DNA from: a bacterium
Lineage (GTDB): Bacteria > Bacillota > Clostridia > Lachnospirales > Lachnospiraceae
DNA length: 33,880 nt
Direction: 5' to 3'
Assembly: GCA_030524485.1 (NCBI GenBank)
Contig: JAUNGR010000014.1
Coordinates: 1 to 33,880 of the forward strand
The notes under the pieces were generated by a model, which searched no databases, was not told the DNA's origin, and saw only the letters and a list, made by a program, of their open reading frames with translations. The position numbers and the translations under genes are program-made. The number at the start of each line of letters is the position of its first letter. Position 1 is the stretch's first letter. Shown here piece by piece: positions 16,006 through 23,478 of the stretch.

Positions 16006-16809
16006 ATGGCGAAGTTTGGATTCATTGGAATGGGCAACATGGGCTATGCGATTTTGAAAGGCTTACTGAAGAAGTATGAACCAAAGGACATGGTCTTTAG
16101 CGAAATCAATGAGGAAAGAGGGCAGAGGGTTTGGAAAGAGACGGGAGTGTCCTTTGTCAAAAGCAGCGAAGCCTGTGTGAAGGAGGCCAAATATCTGGTT
16201 TTGGCCGTGAAACCACAGTACTATGACGGAGTTCTGATGCAGATTCGAGACTTTGTGAACGAGGACCATATCGTGATTACGATTGCACCGGGCATTGAGA
16301 GGGAGAGCGTGAAAAAGGCATTGGGGGGAGCAAAGAAAATTGTCCGTGCAATGCCGAACACACCGGCTTTGGTGGGAGAAGGCATGAGTGGTGTGTGCTA
16401 TGAGGAGGGACTCTACAGTGAGGAAGAGAAGGCTGTGATTGCCGATTTCTTTGGTTCCTTCGGAAAGATGGAGAGGGTTGAGGAAGGCCTGATGGATGCT
16501 GTGGGTAGCCTGAGCGGTTGCTCGCCAGCCTATGTCTATATGCTGATAGAGGCGATGGCAGATGGCGGAGTCAAATATGGTCTGCCGAGGGCCAAGGCCT
16601 ATGAGATGGCAGCACAGACGGTACTGGGCAGTGCAAAGATGGTTTTGGAGACCGGAAAGCATCCGGGAGAGCTGAAAGATATGGTGTGCTCACCGGCCGG
16701 AACCACGATAGCTGGTGTGAGTGCACTGGAGGAATATGGTTTCCGCAACGCTATCCTAAAGGCGATAGATGCCAGCTATGAGAAAACCTTAAAAATGCGG
16801 GAAAAGTAA
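16006..16809 (+). CDS. proC: Pyrroline-5-carboxylate reductase
   Basis: This enzyme reduces 1-pyrroline-5-carboxylate to L-proline with NAD(P)H, the last step of proline synthesis. The N-terminal Rossmann motif is FIGMGNMG. Family landmarks follow: RAMPNTPALVGEG, then SGCSPAYVYMLIEAMADGG, and the C-terminal block SPAGTTIAGVSALEE. At 267 residues it is full length. GCAGGAGACG lies before the ATG. No other proline genes are adjacent. The spacer before it (15909-16005) is a purine-rich stretch with repeated AGAGATAG-like words and no clear promoter or terminator. The call is secure. Confidence 0.95.
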   Translation: MAKFGFIGMGNMGYAILKGLLKKYEPKDMVFSEINEERGQRVWKETGVSFVKSSEACVKEAKYLVLAVKPQYYDGVLMQIRDFVNEDHIVITIAPGIERESVKKALGGAKKIVRAMPNTPALVGEGMSGVCYEEGLYSEEEKAVIADFFGSFGKMERVEEGLMDAVGSLSGCSPAYVYMLIEAMADGGVKYGLPRAKAYEMAAQTVLGSAKMVLETGKHPGELKDMVCSPAGTTIAGVSALEEYGFRNAILKAIDASYEKTLKMREK

Positions 16810-16824
16810 AGGGGTAACTCAAAA

Positions 16825-16843
16825 TCCTACCTTGACAGTAGGA
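16825..16843. promoter_or_regulatory. Palindromic operator over the -35 box of the iscR operon
   Basis: TCCTAC (16825-16830) and GTAGGA (16838-16843) form a perfect dyad with a 7-base centre, CTTGACA, which contains most of the -35 element. Rrf2-family regulators bind dyads of this general size, so autorepression by the downstream gene product is likely. Confidence 0.65.
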
Positions 16844-16860
16844 ATTGCGTGTGCTATAGT
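16832..16860 (+). promoter_or_regulatory. Sigma-A promoter of the iscR-nifS-nifU operon
   Basis: A consensus TTGACA (16832-16837), a 17-base spacer and TATAGT (16855-16860) with TG in the extended position make a strong promoter. It lies about 100 bases before the regulator start codon. Confidence 0.85.
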
Positions 16861-16870
16861 GAACATATTC

Positions 16871-16894
16871 ACGGCTCGTCCTGCGGCGAGTCGT
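16871..16894 (+). other. Leader hairpin of the iscR transcript
   Basis: ACGGCTCG (16871-16878) pairs with CGAGTCGT (16887-16894) as an 8-bp stem with one G-U pair and an 8-base loop. It begins a few bases after the predicted transcription start and has no U-tract. It may protect the 5' end of the mRNA. Confidence 0.45.
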
Positions 16895-16960
16895 GATGTG
16901 CAATTTGCGTCATAGATGCAAGGGCTGAGACACGAGGAAGTATGCAGGGAGGAAGGGAAA

Positions 16961-17395
16961 ATGAAACTTTCGACAAAGGGAAGGTATGGACTGCGTGCGA
17001 TTCTTGACCTTGCCGTGTACGGCAGGGAGCAGCCGGTATCCATCAAGAGCATTGCCATGCGGCAGGAGATTTCGGAGGGATATTTGGAGCAGCTGATTGC
17101 CAAACTGAAGCGGGCAGAATTGGTTGAGAGCGTGCGGGGAGCCGGCGGTGGTTATCGTCTGGCAAGACCAGCGGAGGAGATTTCTGTCGGGGAAGTTTTG
17201 TGTGCACTGGAGGGAGATTTGGTTCCTGTGGACTGTGGAGCCTTGGAGAAAAACGAGTGCAGCCACATGAAACAATGCCTCACAAAGTATGCGTGGAGAA
17301 AACTTCACCAGAGCATTCAGGAGACGGTCAATCATATGTATCTCAGTGATTTGATTGAACAGGGAAAAAACGAGACAGACGAGGATACTGTTTGA
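16961..17395 (+). CDS. iscR: Rrf2/IscR-family iron-sulfur regulator
   Basis: This transcription regulator probably senses Fe-S cluster status and controls the cluster-assembly genes that follow. The N-terminal winged helix (MKLSTKGRYGLRAILDLA) is classical Rrf2. Three cysteines, C92, C100 and C106, stand in the cluster-binding loop, consistent with a [2Fe-2S] sensor rather than a CymR-type cysteine regulator, which lacks them. ATG 16961 is preferred over the longer frame from 16916 because GGAGGAAGGG precedes it and the family begins there. It is 144 residues long. Its stop is 17 bases before nifS. A dyad over the upstream -35 box suggests autoregulation. The symbol is by similarity. Confidence 0.9.
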   Translation: MKLSTKGRYGLRAILDLAVYGREQPVSIKSIAMRQEISEGYLEQLIAKLKRAELVESVRGAGGGYRLARPAEEISVGEVLCALEGDLVPVDCGALEKNECSHMKQCLTKYAWRKLHQSIQETVNHMYLSDLIEQGKNETDEDTV

Positions 17396-17412
17396 GAAAT
17401 TTGGAGGAAACT

Positions 17413-18603
17413 ATGGACAGGAAGTTAATCTATCTGGATAATGCGGCGACCACAAAAATGAGAAAAGAAGTGGTGGAAGCCATGCTGCCTTATATGACAG
17501 AAATGTACGGAAATGCATCTTCGGTATACAGTTTTTCGGAGCCTGCAAAGAAGGCCTTAGCGGAGAGCCGTGCCGTGTTTGCAGGGATATTAGGCTGCGA
17601 GAGCCGTGAAATCTACTTTACGGGCTGCGGCACAGAGTCCGATAACTGGGCAATTAAGGCGACCGCTGAAGCCTATGCCGGAAGGGGAAATCATATCATC
17701 ACGACCAAAATCGAGCATCATGCCGTTCTTCATACCTGTCAATGGCTGGAAAAGAAGGGCGTGGAAGTCACCTATCTGGATGTGGATGAGAATGGTCTTG
17801 TGGATTTGAAGGAGCTGGAGGCGGCCATTCGCCCGAGTACCATCTTGATTTCTGTGATGTTTGCGAACAATGAGATTGGAACCATTGAGCCTATCAAAGA
17901 AATCGGAGCCATAGCCAAAAAGCATGGCGTACTGTTCCACACCGATGCGGTGCAGGCCTTCGGTCAGGTGCCAATTTCTGTGGATGAGATGAACATTGAC
18001 ATGCTCAGTGCGAGTGCCCATAAGTTGAATGGTCCTAAGGGCGTGGGACTCTGCTACATTCGTCAGGGAGTCAAAATCCGTTCCTTTTTGCATGGGGGAG
18101 CACAGGAGAGAAAGAGACGTGCAGGAACCGAGAACATCGCCGGTATTGTGGGCTTTGCAAAAGCCGCTTCCCTTGCCTGTCAGACCAGAGAGGAGCGTGT
18201 TCGGAAGGAAAAAGAGCTTAGAGACCATCTCATTTCGAGAGTGCTAAACGAGATTCCATATAGCCGTTTGAATGGCGATAAGGAGAAGAGACTTCCGGCA
18301 AATGCAAACTTTAGTTTTCGCTTTATCGAAGGAGAATCCATGCTGATTAAGCTCGATAAGGCAGGCATCTGTGCTTCCAGTGGTTCGGCCTGTACCTCCG
18401 GCTCCTTAGACCCTTCCCATGTGCTTTTGGCTATCGGACTGCCGCATGAGATTGCACATGGTTCGCTGCGCTTGACTTTGAGCGATGAGACCACAAAAGA
18501 AGAGCTTGACTATGTGGTGGACTGCCTGAAAGAGATCGTGCAACATTTGAGAGATATGTCTCCTCTGTATGAGGATTTTTTGAAAAAGCATAACCAGAAC
18601 TAG
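17413..18603 (+). CDS. nifS: Cysteine desulfurase (NifS/IscS)
   Basis: This pyridoxal-phosphate enzyme takes sulfur from L-cysteine and passes it as a persulfide to the scaffold protein for Fe-S cluster assembly. It begins with YLDNAATTKM. The PLP lysine is K204 in SASAHKLNGPKG, and the catalytic cysteine is C327 in SSGSACTSG. At 396 residues it is of normal length. ATG 17413 follows GGAGG with 5 bases between; the TTG at 17392 overlapping the iscR stop is less likely. It lies between iscR and the scaffold gene in one operon. Whether it should be called NifS or IscS is a matter of convention. Confidence 0.95.
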   Translation: MDRKLIYLDNAATTKMRKEVVEAMLPYMTEMYGNASSVYSFSEPAKKALAESRAVFAGILGCESREIYFTGCGTESDNWAIKATAEAYAGRGNHIITTKIEHHAVLHTCQWLEKKGVEVTYLDVDENGLVDLKELEAAIRPSTILISVMFANNEIGTIEPIKEIGAIAKKHGVLFHTDAVQAFGQVPISVDEMNIDMLSASAHKLNGPKGVGLCYIRQGVKIRSFLHGGAQERKRRAGTENIAGIVGFAKAASLACQTREERVRKEKELRDHLISRVLNEIPYSRLNGDKEKRLPANANFSFRFIEGESMLIKLDKAGICASSGSACTSGSLDPSHVLLAIGLPHEIAHGSLRLTLSDETTKEELDYVVDCLKEIVQHLRDMSPLYEDFLKKHNQN

Positions 18604-18642
18604 CATCAAAGATAAGAATGAAAGAAATGAAGGAGAATTGAG

Positions 18643-19077
18643 ATGTACAGTGAGAAGGTAATGGATCATTTTGAGCATCCGAGAAATGTAGGAGAAATCG
18701 AGAATGCCAGCGGAATGGGAACCGTGGGAAATCCAAAGTGCGGCGATATCATGAGAATCTATTTGGATATTGACGAAAATCAGGTGATTCGTGATTGCAA
18801 ATTTAAGACCTTTGGCTGCGGGGCAGCGGTTGCCACTAGCAGCATGGCAACAGAGATGGTGAAGGGAAAGACCGTTCAGGAGGCGATGAAGATTACCAAC
18901 AAAGCGGTGGCAGAGGCTTTGGATGGACTGCCGCCAGTGAAGATGCATTGTTCTCTGCTTGCGGAGGAGGCCGTTCATGCCGCCCTCTGGGATTATGCAC
19001 AGAAAAATCACATCACCATAGAGGGACTCACACAGCCTAAGGATAACATCGAGGAAGAGGACGAGGAAGACTATTAA
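18643..19077 (+). CDS. nifU: Fe-S cluster scaffold protein (NifU N-terminal/IscU type)
   Basis: This scaffold holds newly formed Fe-S clusters before transfer to target proteins. The three ligand cysteines are C33 in NPKCGD, C59 in FGCGAA and C103 in MHCS, all conserved. The 144-residue length matches the stand-alone IscU-like form, with an acidic tail (EEEDEEDY). It follows nifS by 39 bases with AAGGAGAA upstream of the ATG and completes a compact iscR-nifS-nifU operon, the usual clostridial minimal ISC set. No hscA, hscB or ferredoxin gene follows. The call is secure. Confidence 0.95.
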   Translation: MYSEKVMDHFEHPRNVGEIENASGMGTVGNPKCGDIMRIYLDIDENQVIRDCKFKTFGCGAAVATSSMATEMVKGKTVQEAMKITNKAVAEALDGLPPVKMHCSLLAEEAVHAALWDYAQKNHITIEGLTQPKDNIEEEDEEDY

Positions 19078-19135
19078 TCCAAACAGCGATTGCGTGAGAT
19101 AGAACAAAGAGATAGAGCAAAGGGAAGGGAATAGG

Positions 19136-19669
19136 ATGGAAGCGGTAAAACGGATCAAAAGAGAATTGATGTATAAGGGAACCATTCTCAGTATGTACAA
19201 AGATACGGTGGAGGCCAATGGTCATGTGGCAGAGTGGGATTTCATTCACCACGACGGAGCGGCAGCCGTGGTTCCGGTGACCGACGAGGGCAAAATTTTG
19301 ATGGTACGCCAGTACCGCAATGCCTTAAATCGGGAAACCTTGGAGATTCCGGCGGGAAAACTGGATGCACCGGACGAGAAAAAATACGATTGTGCCTATC
19401 GAGAGCTGGAGGAGGAGACGGGCTATCACAGTGACGATTTGGACTATCTTTTGACAGTCAACACTACCATCGCTTTCTGTGATGAGGCCATTGATATTTT
19501 TGTCGCCAGAAATCTAAAGCCCACAAAACAGCATCTGGATGAGGATGAAGTGATTGATGTGGAGGAATGGGACATTGCAGACTTGCAGCAGTTGATTTAT
19601 GAGGGCAAGCTGACAGACGGAAAGACCGTTGCAGCGATTATGACCTATGCTGCCAAATATGGAAAATAA
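19136..19669 (+). CDS. Nudix hydrolase, ADP-ribose pyrophosphatase type
   Basis: This enzyme probably splits ADP-ribose or similar sugar nucleotides into AMP and ribose 5-phosphate with magnesium. The Nudix box reads GKLDAPDEKKYDCAYRELEE followed by ETGY, with the REL-EE core intact and one residue more than usual between the Gly and first Glu. The preceding ILMVRQYRNALNRETLEIPA is typical of the ADP-ribose branch. Length is 177 residues. GGGAAGGG lies before the ATG. It is followed by a strong terminator and spoIIM, and in many Clostridia this gene sits beside spoIIM and xerD. The substrate is inferred from family. Confidence 0.9.
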   Translation: MEAVKRIKRELMYKGTILSMYKDTVEANGHVAEWDFIHHDGAAAVVPVTDEGKILMVRQYRNALNRETLEIPAGKLDAPDEKKYDCAYRELEEETGYHSDDLDYLLTVNTTIAFCDEAIDIFVARNLKPTKQHLDEDEVIDVEEWDIADLQQLIYEGKLTDGKTVAAIMTYAAKYGK

Positions 19670-19697
19670 AAACGCTTCACAGCATAAAGGAAAGCAT

Positions 19698-19748
19698 TCC
19701 GGCGTAGACTGTAGGAAAGAGAGCCTGCAGTTTATGCCGGAGTTTTTT
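19698..19748 (+). terminator. Long-stem intrinsic terminator directly before spoIIM
   Basis: An 18-bp stem joins 19698-19715 (TCCGGCGTAGACTGTAGG) to 19724-19741 (CCTGCAGTTTATGCCGGA), with three G-U pairs and an 8-base loop. TTTTTT follows at 19743-19748. It ends the Nudix transcript, and the next base begins the likely spoIIM start codon. Confidence 0.85.
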
Positions 19749-20315
19749 ATGGGAAGAAAACGAAATCTGAGAATGCCAAGAAGAAGGCTGGCACCAAAGC
19801 AGCAGCTCCTGCTGCTCTTTCTGTTGGGGGTACTTGCGGGGAGTGTCTATGGAAATTGGATGGGGTGTGAGTCGGCTTTGGGAGAACTTTCCTTTTCGGT
19901 TTCGCTGTCAGCAACGGAGAAAAAGGAACTGTTTCATCTGGTTTTGGGACAGCGTTTGGCAGAGAGTCTATTGTTGTGGGGACTGGGAATGAGTGCAGCG
20001 GCCGTTTGGGCAGTCGGCTTGCTGGTGGCAGGCTGCGGCTTTGTCTCGGCTTTTTGGATGTGTGCCTGTGTGATGCAAAAGGGGACAATGGGCTTCTTTT
20101 TCTTTTGGGCAATGCTGCTGCCGCAGTACTTGCTCTACATCCCTCTTTGGTATCATATGGCACTTAGCTCCTATCAAAGTACCAAGAGGATGCGGACAAG
20201 AGACCTTGTTCTTGCACTGCTGCTGACCACCGTGGCGAGTGTAGCGGAAGCGTTTTGTAACCCCGTGTTGATGAAGCTGCTGTTTCAAATTTTTCCTGAA
20301 AAAATAAATTTTTAG
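19749..20315 (+). CDS. spoIIM: Stage II sporulation protein M
   Basis: SpoIIM is a membrane protein of the DMP peptidoglycan-hydrolysis machine that drives engulfment of the forespore. Four or five hydrophobic segments are visible. Family landmarks are LLFLLGVLAGSVYG near the start, LLPQYLLYIPLW in the middle (B. subtilis has LPQNLFLIP), and ASVAEAFCNPVLMKLL at the end (compare SAVEAYASPALMKQL). I choose ATG 19749, giving 188 residues. A longer frame opens at 19647 inside the Nudix gene without a ribosome site. The only Shine-Dalgarno-like GGAG for 19749 lies in the terminator stem, which is odd. Expression may depend on terminator read-through. xerD follows after 190 bases. Confidence 0.85.
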   Translation: MGRKRNLRMPRRRLAPKQQLLLLFLLGVLAGSVYGNWMGCESALGELSFSVSLSATEKKELFHLVLGQRLAESLLLWGLGMSAAAVWAVGLLVAGCGFVSAFWMCACVMQKGTMGFFFFWAMLLPQYLLYIPLWYHMALSSYQSTKRMRTRDLVLALLLTTVASVAEAFCNPVLMKLLFQIFPEKINF

Positions 20316-20415
20316 GAAAATTACTACATATAGAAAAATAGAAAAAGAAGAGTCCACATCTAGTGGAAAATAGGTGAAATAGAAAGAAAATATGGCTGGA
20401 AAAGAAAAAATCTGT

Positions 20416-20444
20416 TTGATTTTATTAAGATTTCTATATATAAT
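20416..20444 (+). promoter_or_regulatory. Sigma-A promoter of xerD
   Basis: TTGATT (20416-20421), a 17-base spacer and a perfect TATAAT (20439-20444) lie 62 bases before the xerD start. The 190-base spacer 20316-20505 is otherwise AT-rich and shows no terminator for spoIIM. Confidence 0.8.
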
Positions 20445-20505
20445 GGTACAAGCAGAGTACATACTGGTGTTTTGACACAGTAGAAAGAGGTAGAGGATAA
20501 TCGGT

Positions 20506-21396
20506 ATGACAGAAGAAATCAAACAATTTATCACTTATCTGGAAGACGAGAAAAAAATGTCAAAAAATACCATCATTTCCTATCGCCGTGACTTGATGCA
20601 GATGGCTGAGTACTTAGAAACACAGGGAATTTGTGAGCTGGAAAAAGTGACGACAACCAGTCTAAACTCTTATATTCTGTATCAGGAAAAAGAGGGAAAG
20701 GCAGCAACCACAATCTCCAGAAGCGTTGCTTCTATGAAAGCATTTTTCTATTATGTGTATATGCAAAAAAAGACAACAGACAATCCCGCAGAACCGTTAA
20801 AAGCCCCTAGGATAGAGAGAAAGATGCCAGATATTTTGACCACGGAGGAAGTGCATAGGCTGTTGCGTCAGCCTTCCGGAACGACAGCGAAGGAGCTGCG
20901 TGACAGGGCTATGTTGGAGTTGATGTATGCGACGGGACTGAGAGTTTCGGAGCTGATTACGCTTCCCGTGCAGGATATCAATATGAGCGTGGGATTTTTG
21001 ACTTGTCGGGATGAGAAGAGGGAGAGAGTGGTGCCCTTTGGAAAGAGTGTTAAGAATGTCTTGGCACGGTATCTGGATGGCGGCAGAAGCGTTCTTTTAA
21101 AAGGGGAGGAGAGTCCTCTTTTATTTGTGAATTGCAACGGAAAACCCATGAGTCGTCAGGGATTTTGGAAAATCCTAAAATATTATGGGGAGCAGGCCAA
21201 GCTTCCGATTGCCATCACACCGCACACGCTTCGTCACTCGTTTGCGGCACATCTTCTGAACAGCGGAGCGGACATTCATGTGGTTCAGGCTATGATGGGA
21301 CATGCAGGGATAGCGAGCACACAGATGTATGCCGCTTTGGGAAAAAAGACGGAAGAACCGAAGGAGCAAAAAACAATCGAAAAGACGGACGGCTAG
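20506..21396 (+). CDS. xerD: Tyrosine recombinase XerD
   Basis: This enzyme resolves chromosome dimers by site-specific recombination at dif together with a XerC partner. The N-terminal SAM-like DNA-binding domain (about 1-85) is followed by the catalytic domain, with R146 in ATGLRVSEL, H240 and R243 in HTLRHSFA, H266 in GHAG and the nucleophile Y275 in TQMYA. The 296-residue length is normal, though the last 20 residues are an unusual Lys/Glu/Thr-rich tail. Its place after the Nudix and spoIIM genes is the conserved clostridial setting, so I read it as housekeeping and not as a mobile-element integrase. It has its own promoter. Confidence 0.9.
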   Translation: MTEEIKQFITYLEDEKKMSKNTIISYRRDLMQMAEYLETQGICELEKVTTTSLNSYILYQEKEGKAATTISRSVASMKAFFYYVYMQKKTTDNPAEPLKAPRIERKMPDILTTEEVHRLLRQPSGTTAKELRDRAMLELMYATGLRVSELITLPVQDINMSVGFLTCRDEKRERVVPFGKSVKNVLARYLDGGRSVLLKGEESPLLFVNCNGKPMSRQGFWKILKYYGEQAKLPIAITPHTLRHSFAAHLLNSGADIHVVQAMMGHAGIASTQMYAALGKKTEEPKEQKTIEKTDG

Positions 21397-21422
21397 AAAA
21401 TAAAAACAAAAAAGATGGAACG

Positions 21423-21463
21423 AAAAAAGAGCAGGTGCATGGTGTTTCATACAGCTGCTCTTT
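21423..21463 (-). terminator. Intrinsic terminator of the DAHP synthase gene (minus strand)
   Basis: A perfect 9-bp stem, AAAGAGCAG (21426-21434) with CTGCTCTTT (21455-21463), is followed on the minus strand by a run of six U residues. On the plus strand the T-run is shorter and delayed, so it is mainly the minus-strand terminator and perhaps also serves xerD. Confidence 0.8.
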
Positions 21464-21519
21464 GTCATGCCCTTTTTAGTTTGTGTTTCCCTGTCCACTA
21501 ATGCTATAGAAGGGGTAGC

Positions 21520-22551
21520 TTAAAGAATGCTGTCGGCAATCTCGTAAATCAGACGCTCTGTGTCATCCCAGCCAAGGCAAGGGTCGGTGATGGACTGTCC
21601 ATAGCAGCCGCCTCCCACTTTTTGGCTTCCCGGAACCAGATAACTCTCAATCATCAGACCCTTGACGAAGCGGTTAATGTCCTGAGAGTGACGGCGGCTG
21701 TGCAGCACCTCTTTTGCGATACGAATCTGCTCCATATATTGTTTGTTGGAGTTGGAATGATTGCAGTCCACAACGCAGGCTGGATTCTGGAGGTTTTTCT
21801 GAGCATACAGCTCAAGAAGCAGCTTTAAGTCCTCATAGTGGTAGTTTGGAATGCATTGGCCGTGCTTGTTGACAGCACCACGCAGAATGGTGTGCGTCAG
21901 CGGATTGCCGGAAGTTTGCACTTCATAGCTGCGATACAAAAAGTCATGGCTGTGCTGAGCCGCAAAAACGGAATTTAGCATGACACTTAAGTCACCGCTG
22001 GTTGGATTCTTCATGCCGACTGGAACGTCAATGCCGCTGGAGACCAAACGATGCTGCTGATTTTCCACGGAACGGGCACCGATGGCGATATAGGAGATAA
22101 CATCAGACAGATAACTTAAGTTTTCCGGATACAGCATCTCGTCAGCGGTGCCGAAACCGGTCTCACGAATCACACGCATGTGCAGGCTGCGGATGGCGAG
22201 CAGTCCCTCGTACATATTGGGACGCTTGGAGGGGTCTGGCTGATGCAGCATTCCCTTGTAGCCTTCGCCGGTGGTGCGGGGCTTGTTGGTGTATACACGG
22301 GGAATCAAAAGGAGTTTATCCTCCACCTTGTCCTGAACCTTGGCAAGACGGTTCACATATTCGCAGACAGAATCCTCTCGGTCCGCAGAACAGGGGCCGA
22401 TGATGAGAAGGAATTTATCGCTCTCTCCAGTGAAGATTTTAGCGATTTCCTTGTCTCTCTGTTCTTTTTGAGCAAGATATTCTGCTGGGAGGGGAAACTG
22501 CTCCTTGATTTCTTCTGGGGAAGGGAGCTTGTGAATAAAATTAAATCCCAT
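21520..22551 (-). CDS. aroF: 3-deoxy-7-phosphoheptulonate (DAHP) synthase, AroG-type
   Basis: This enzyme condenses phosphoenolpyruvate and erythrose 4-phosphate, the first step of the shikimate pathway to aromatic amino acids. Type I (AroFGH-like) landmarks are IIGPCSADRED, RVYTNKPRTTGEGYKG, GARSVENQQHR, GMKNPTSGDL and the metal-site region VVDCNHSNSNK. At 343 residues it is close to the E. coli enzymes (about 350) and includes the N-terminal extension that carries feedback inhibition in that group. GGAGG lies 9 bases before the ATG. It is a single-gene unit on the minus strand with a terminator at 21423-21463. No leader-peptide attenuator was seen upstream. Which aromatic amino acid inhibits it cannot be read from sequence. 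Confidence 0.93.
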   Translation of the reverse strand: MGFNFIHKLPSPEEIKEQFPLPAEYLAQKEQRDKEIAKIFTGESDKFLLIIGPCSADREDSVCEYVNRLAKVQDKVEDKLLLIPRVYTNKPRTTGEGYKGMLHQPDPSKRPNMYEGLLAIRSLHMRVIRETGFGTADEMLYPENLSYLSDVISYIAIGARSVENQQHRLVSSGIDVPVGMKNPTSGDLSVMLNSVFAAQHSHDFLYRSYEVQTSGNPLTHTILRGAVNKHGQCIPNYHYEDLKLLLELYAQKNLQNPACVVDCNHSNSNKQYMEQIRIAKEVLHSRRHSQDINRFVKGLMIESYLVPGSQKVGGGCYGQSITDPCLGWDDTERLIYEIADSIL

Positions 22552-22597
22552 AGTAAGAATCCTCCATATCTGTAAGTATTATTAAGACATTCGTAAA

Positions 22598-22626
22598 TTG
22601 ACGTTGAAACATTTGTTTATTATAAT
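22598..22626 (+). promoter_or_regulatory. Sigma-A promoter of the lipoprotein gene
   Basis: TTGACG (22598-22603), a 17-base spacer and TATAAT (22621-22626) form a near-consensus promoter reading right into the lipoprotein gene. The divergent DAHP synthase gene starts 46 bases to its left. Confidence 0.85.
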
Positions 22627-22727
22627 ATAGAAGCCTTCATTCCACAAGAGGAAAGATGGAGAAAAAGAGAAAAAGCCTTCCAAGCGAGAGTTGGGGAGGT
22701 AAGAGTGAGATAGAGGAGGAAAAAATT

Positions 22728-23378
22728 ATGGTAAAAATCAAAAAAACATGGGTAGGTATGCTGATGGCCGCTGCTATGCTGGCAGCGATGACCGCCTGTG
22801 GGCAGGGAAACAATGCGATTGATACGACAGCCGCTGAGTCAGAACTCACAAGCACTGCCGTGGAGGAGCAGAGCAGTGCAGAGAGCACAGAAGAGGTAGA
22901 GGGGGAAACGTTGGAGGAGAATGTGCCGGAAGTGGCAGATGAGCTTCTAGTGGACATCTATCAGAAGGTGAAAGAGGCCTATGGAGAGGATTATATCCCG
23001 AATACCTTCTATGACGATGAGACGTTAGCACAGCTCTTCAATGTGGATGCAGAGTGGTGTGAGGCTTATATTGCAGAGGGTTCCATGATCAGTGCACATG
23101 TGGATACCTTTATCGGCATTAAGGCAAAGACAGACTATGCGGATACAGTGGAAAAGGCTCTGAGCGAGTATCAGGAGATGCTGATCGACAACTCCATTCA
23201 ATATCCGATGAATCAGCTCAAGGTGGAGGCTTCCCAGATTGTGCGTCATGGAGACTATGTTTTCTTTGTGATTTTGGGACAGATTCCAGATTCCATTGAG
23301 GATGAGGAGGCTGGCTTGGAGGCTGCAAGGGAGAGCACACAGATAGCAGTGGATATCATTGACAGCTTTTTTGAGTAA
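22728..23378 (+). CDS. DUF4358-like lipoprotein
   Basis: This is an exported lipid-anchored protein of 216 residues. A short basic start (MVKIKK), a hydrophobic core and a lipobox AMTAC near residue 24 mark a type II signal peptide. A Ser/Thr/Glu-rich linker runs to about residue 65. The globular part resembles DUF4358 proteins common in Clostridia, with the phrase IYQKVKEAYGEDYIPN and an ending about SFFE. Their role is not known. ATG 22728 is chosen for GAGGAGGA 7 bases upstream; the longer frame from 22656 would hide the signal peptide. It is a monocistronic unit between a strong promoter and a strong terminator. Confidence 0.8.
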   Translation: MVKIKKTWVGMLMAAAMLAAMTACGQGNNAIDTTAAESELTSTAVEEQSSAESTEEVEGETLEENVPEVADELLVDIYQKVKEAYGEDYIPNTFYDDETLAQLFNVDAEWCEAYIAEGSMISAHVDTFIGIKAKTDYADTVEKALSEYQEMLIDNSIQYPMNQLKVEASQIVRHGDYVFFVILGQIPDSIEDEEAGLEAARESTQIAVDIIDSFFE

Positions 23379-23407
23379 GAGAGCCAAAAGTCATAAGAAA
23401 ACAAAGA

Positions 23408-23447
23408 AAAAGAGGCAGCTGCTTGGCAACACAGCTTCCTCTTTTTT
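23408..23447 (+). terminator. Intrinsic terminator of the lipoprotein gene
   Basis: A 14-bp stem with one mismatch joins AAAAGAGGCAGCTG (23408-23421) to CAGCTTCCTCTTTT (23432-23445), and the T-run extends to 23447. It could also work leftward for mntP, whose stop is 32 bases away, because the left arm begins with a run of A. Confidence 0.85.
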
Positions 23448-23478
23448 ATATGGATGCTAGCTTACATGGATGCTAGGT

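Noticed and set aside
20474..20499. Second xerD promoter (TTGACA...GATAAT)
   Set aside because: Transcription would start at or beyond the start codon and the -10 overlaps the ribosome site.
20506..21396. Integrase of a mobile island
   Set aside because: Its size, motifs and position after the Nudix and spoIIM genes fit housekeeping XerD; there is no attachment site or phage gene nearby.
3150..21506. Shared word CCCTGTCCACT(A/G)ATGCTA near 3153 and 21489
   Set aside because: An 18-base match with one mismatch is near chance for a window this size, and the flanks do not align, so it is not evidence of a repeat family.
22552..22680. Leader-peptide attenuator or T-box for DAHP synthase
   Set aside because: No T-box core, aromatic-codon leader or terminator hairpin is visible before the gene; the region is dominated by the plus-strand lipoprotein promoter.
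23449..23475. Short direct repeat ATGGATGCTAG twice after the lipoprotein terminator
   Set aside because: It is only 11 bases, present twice, with no gene or duplication signature of an insertion.
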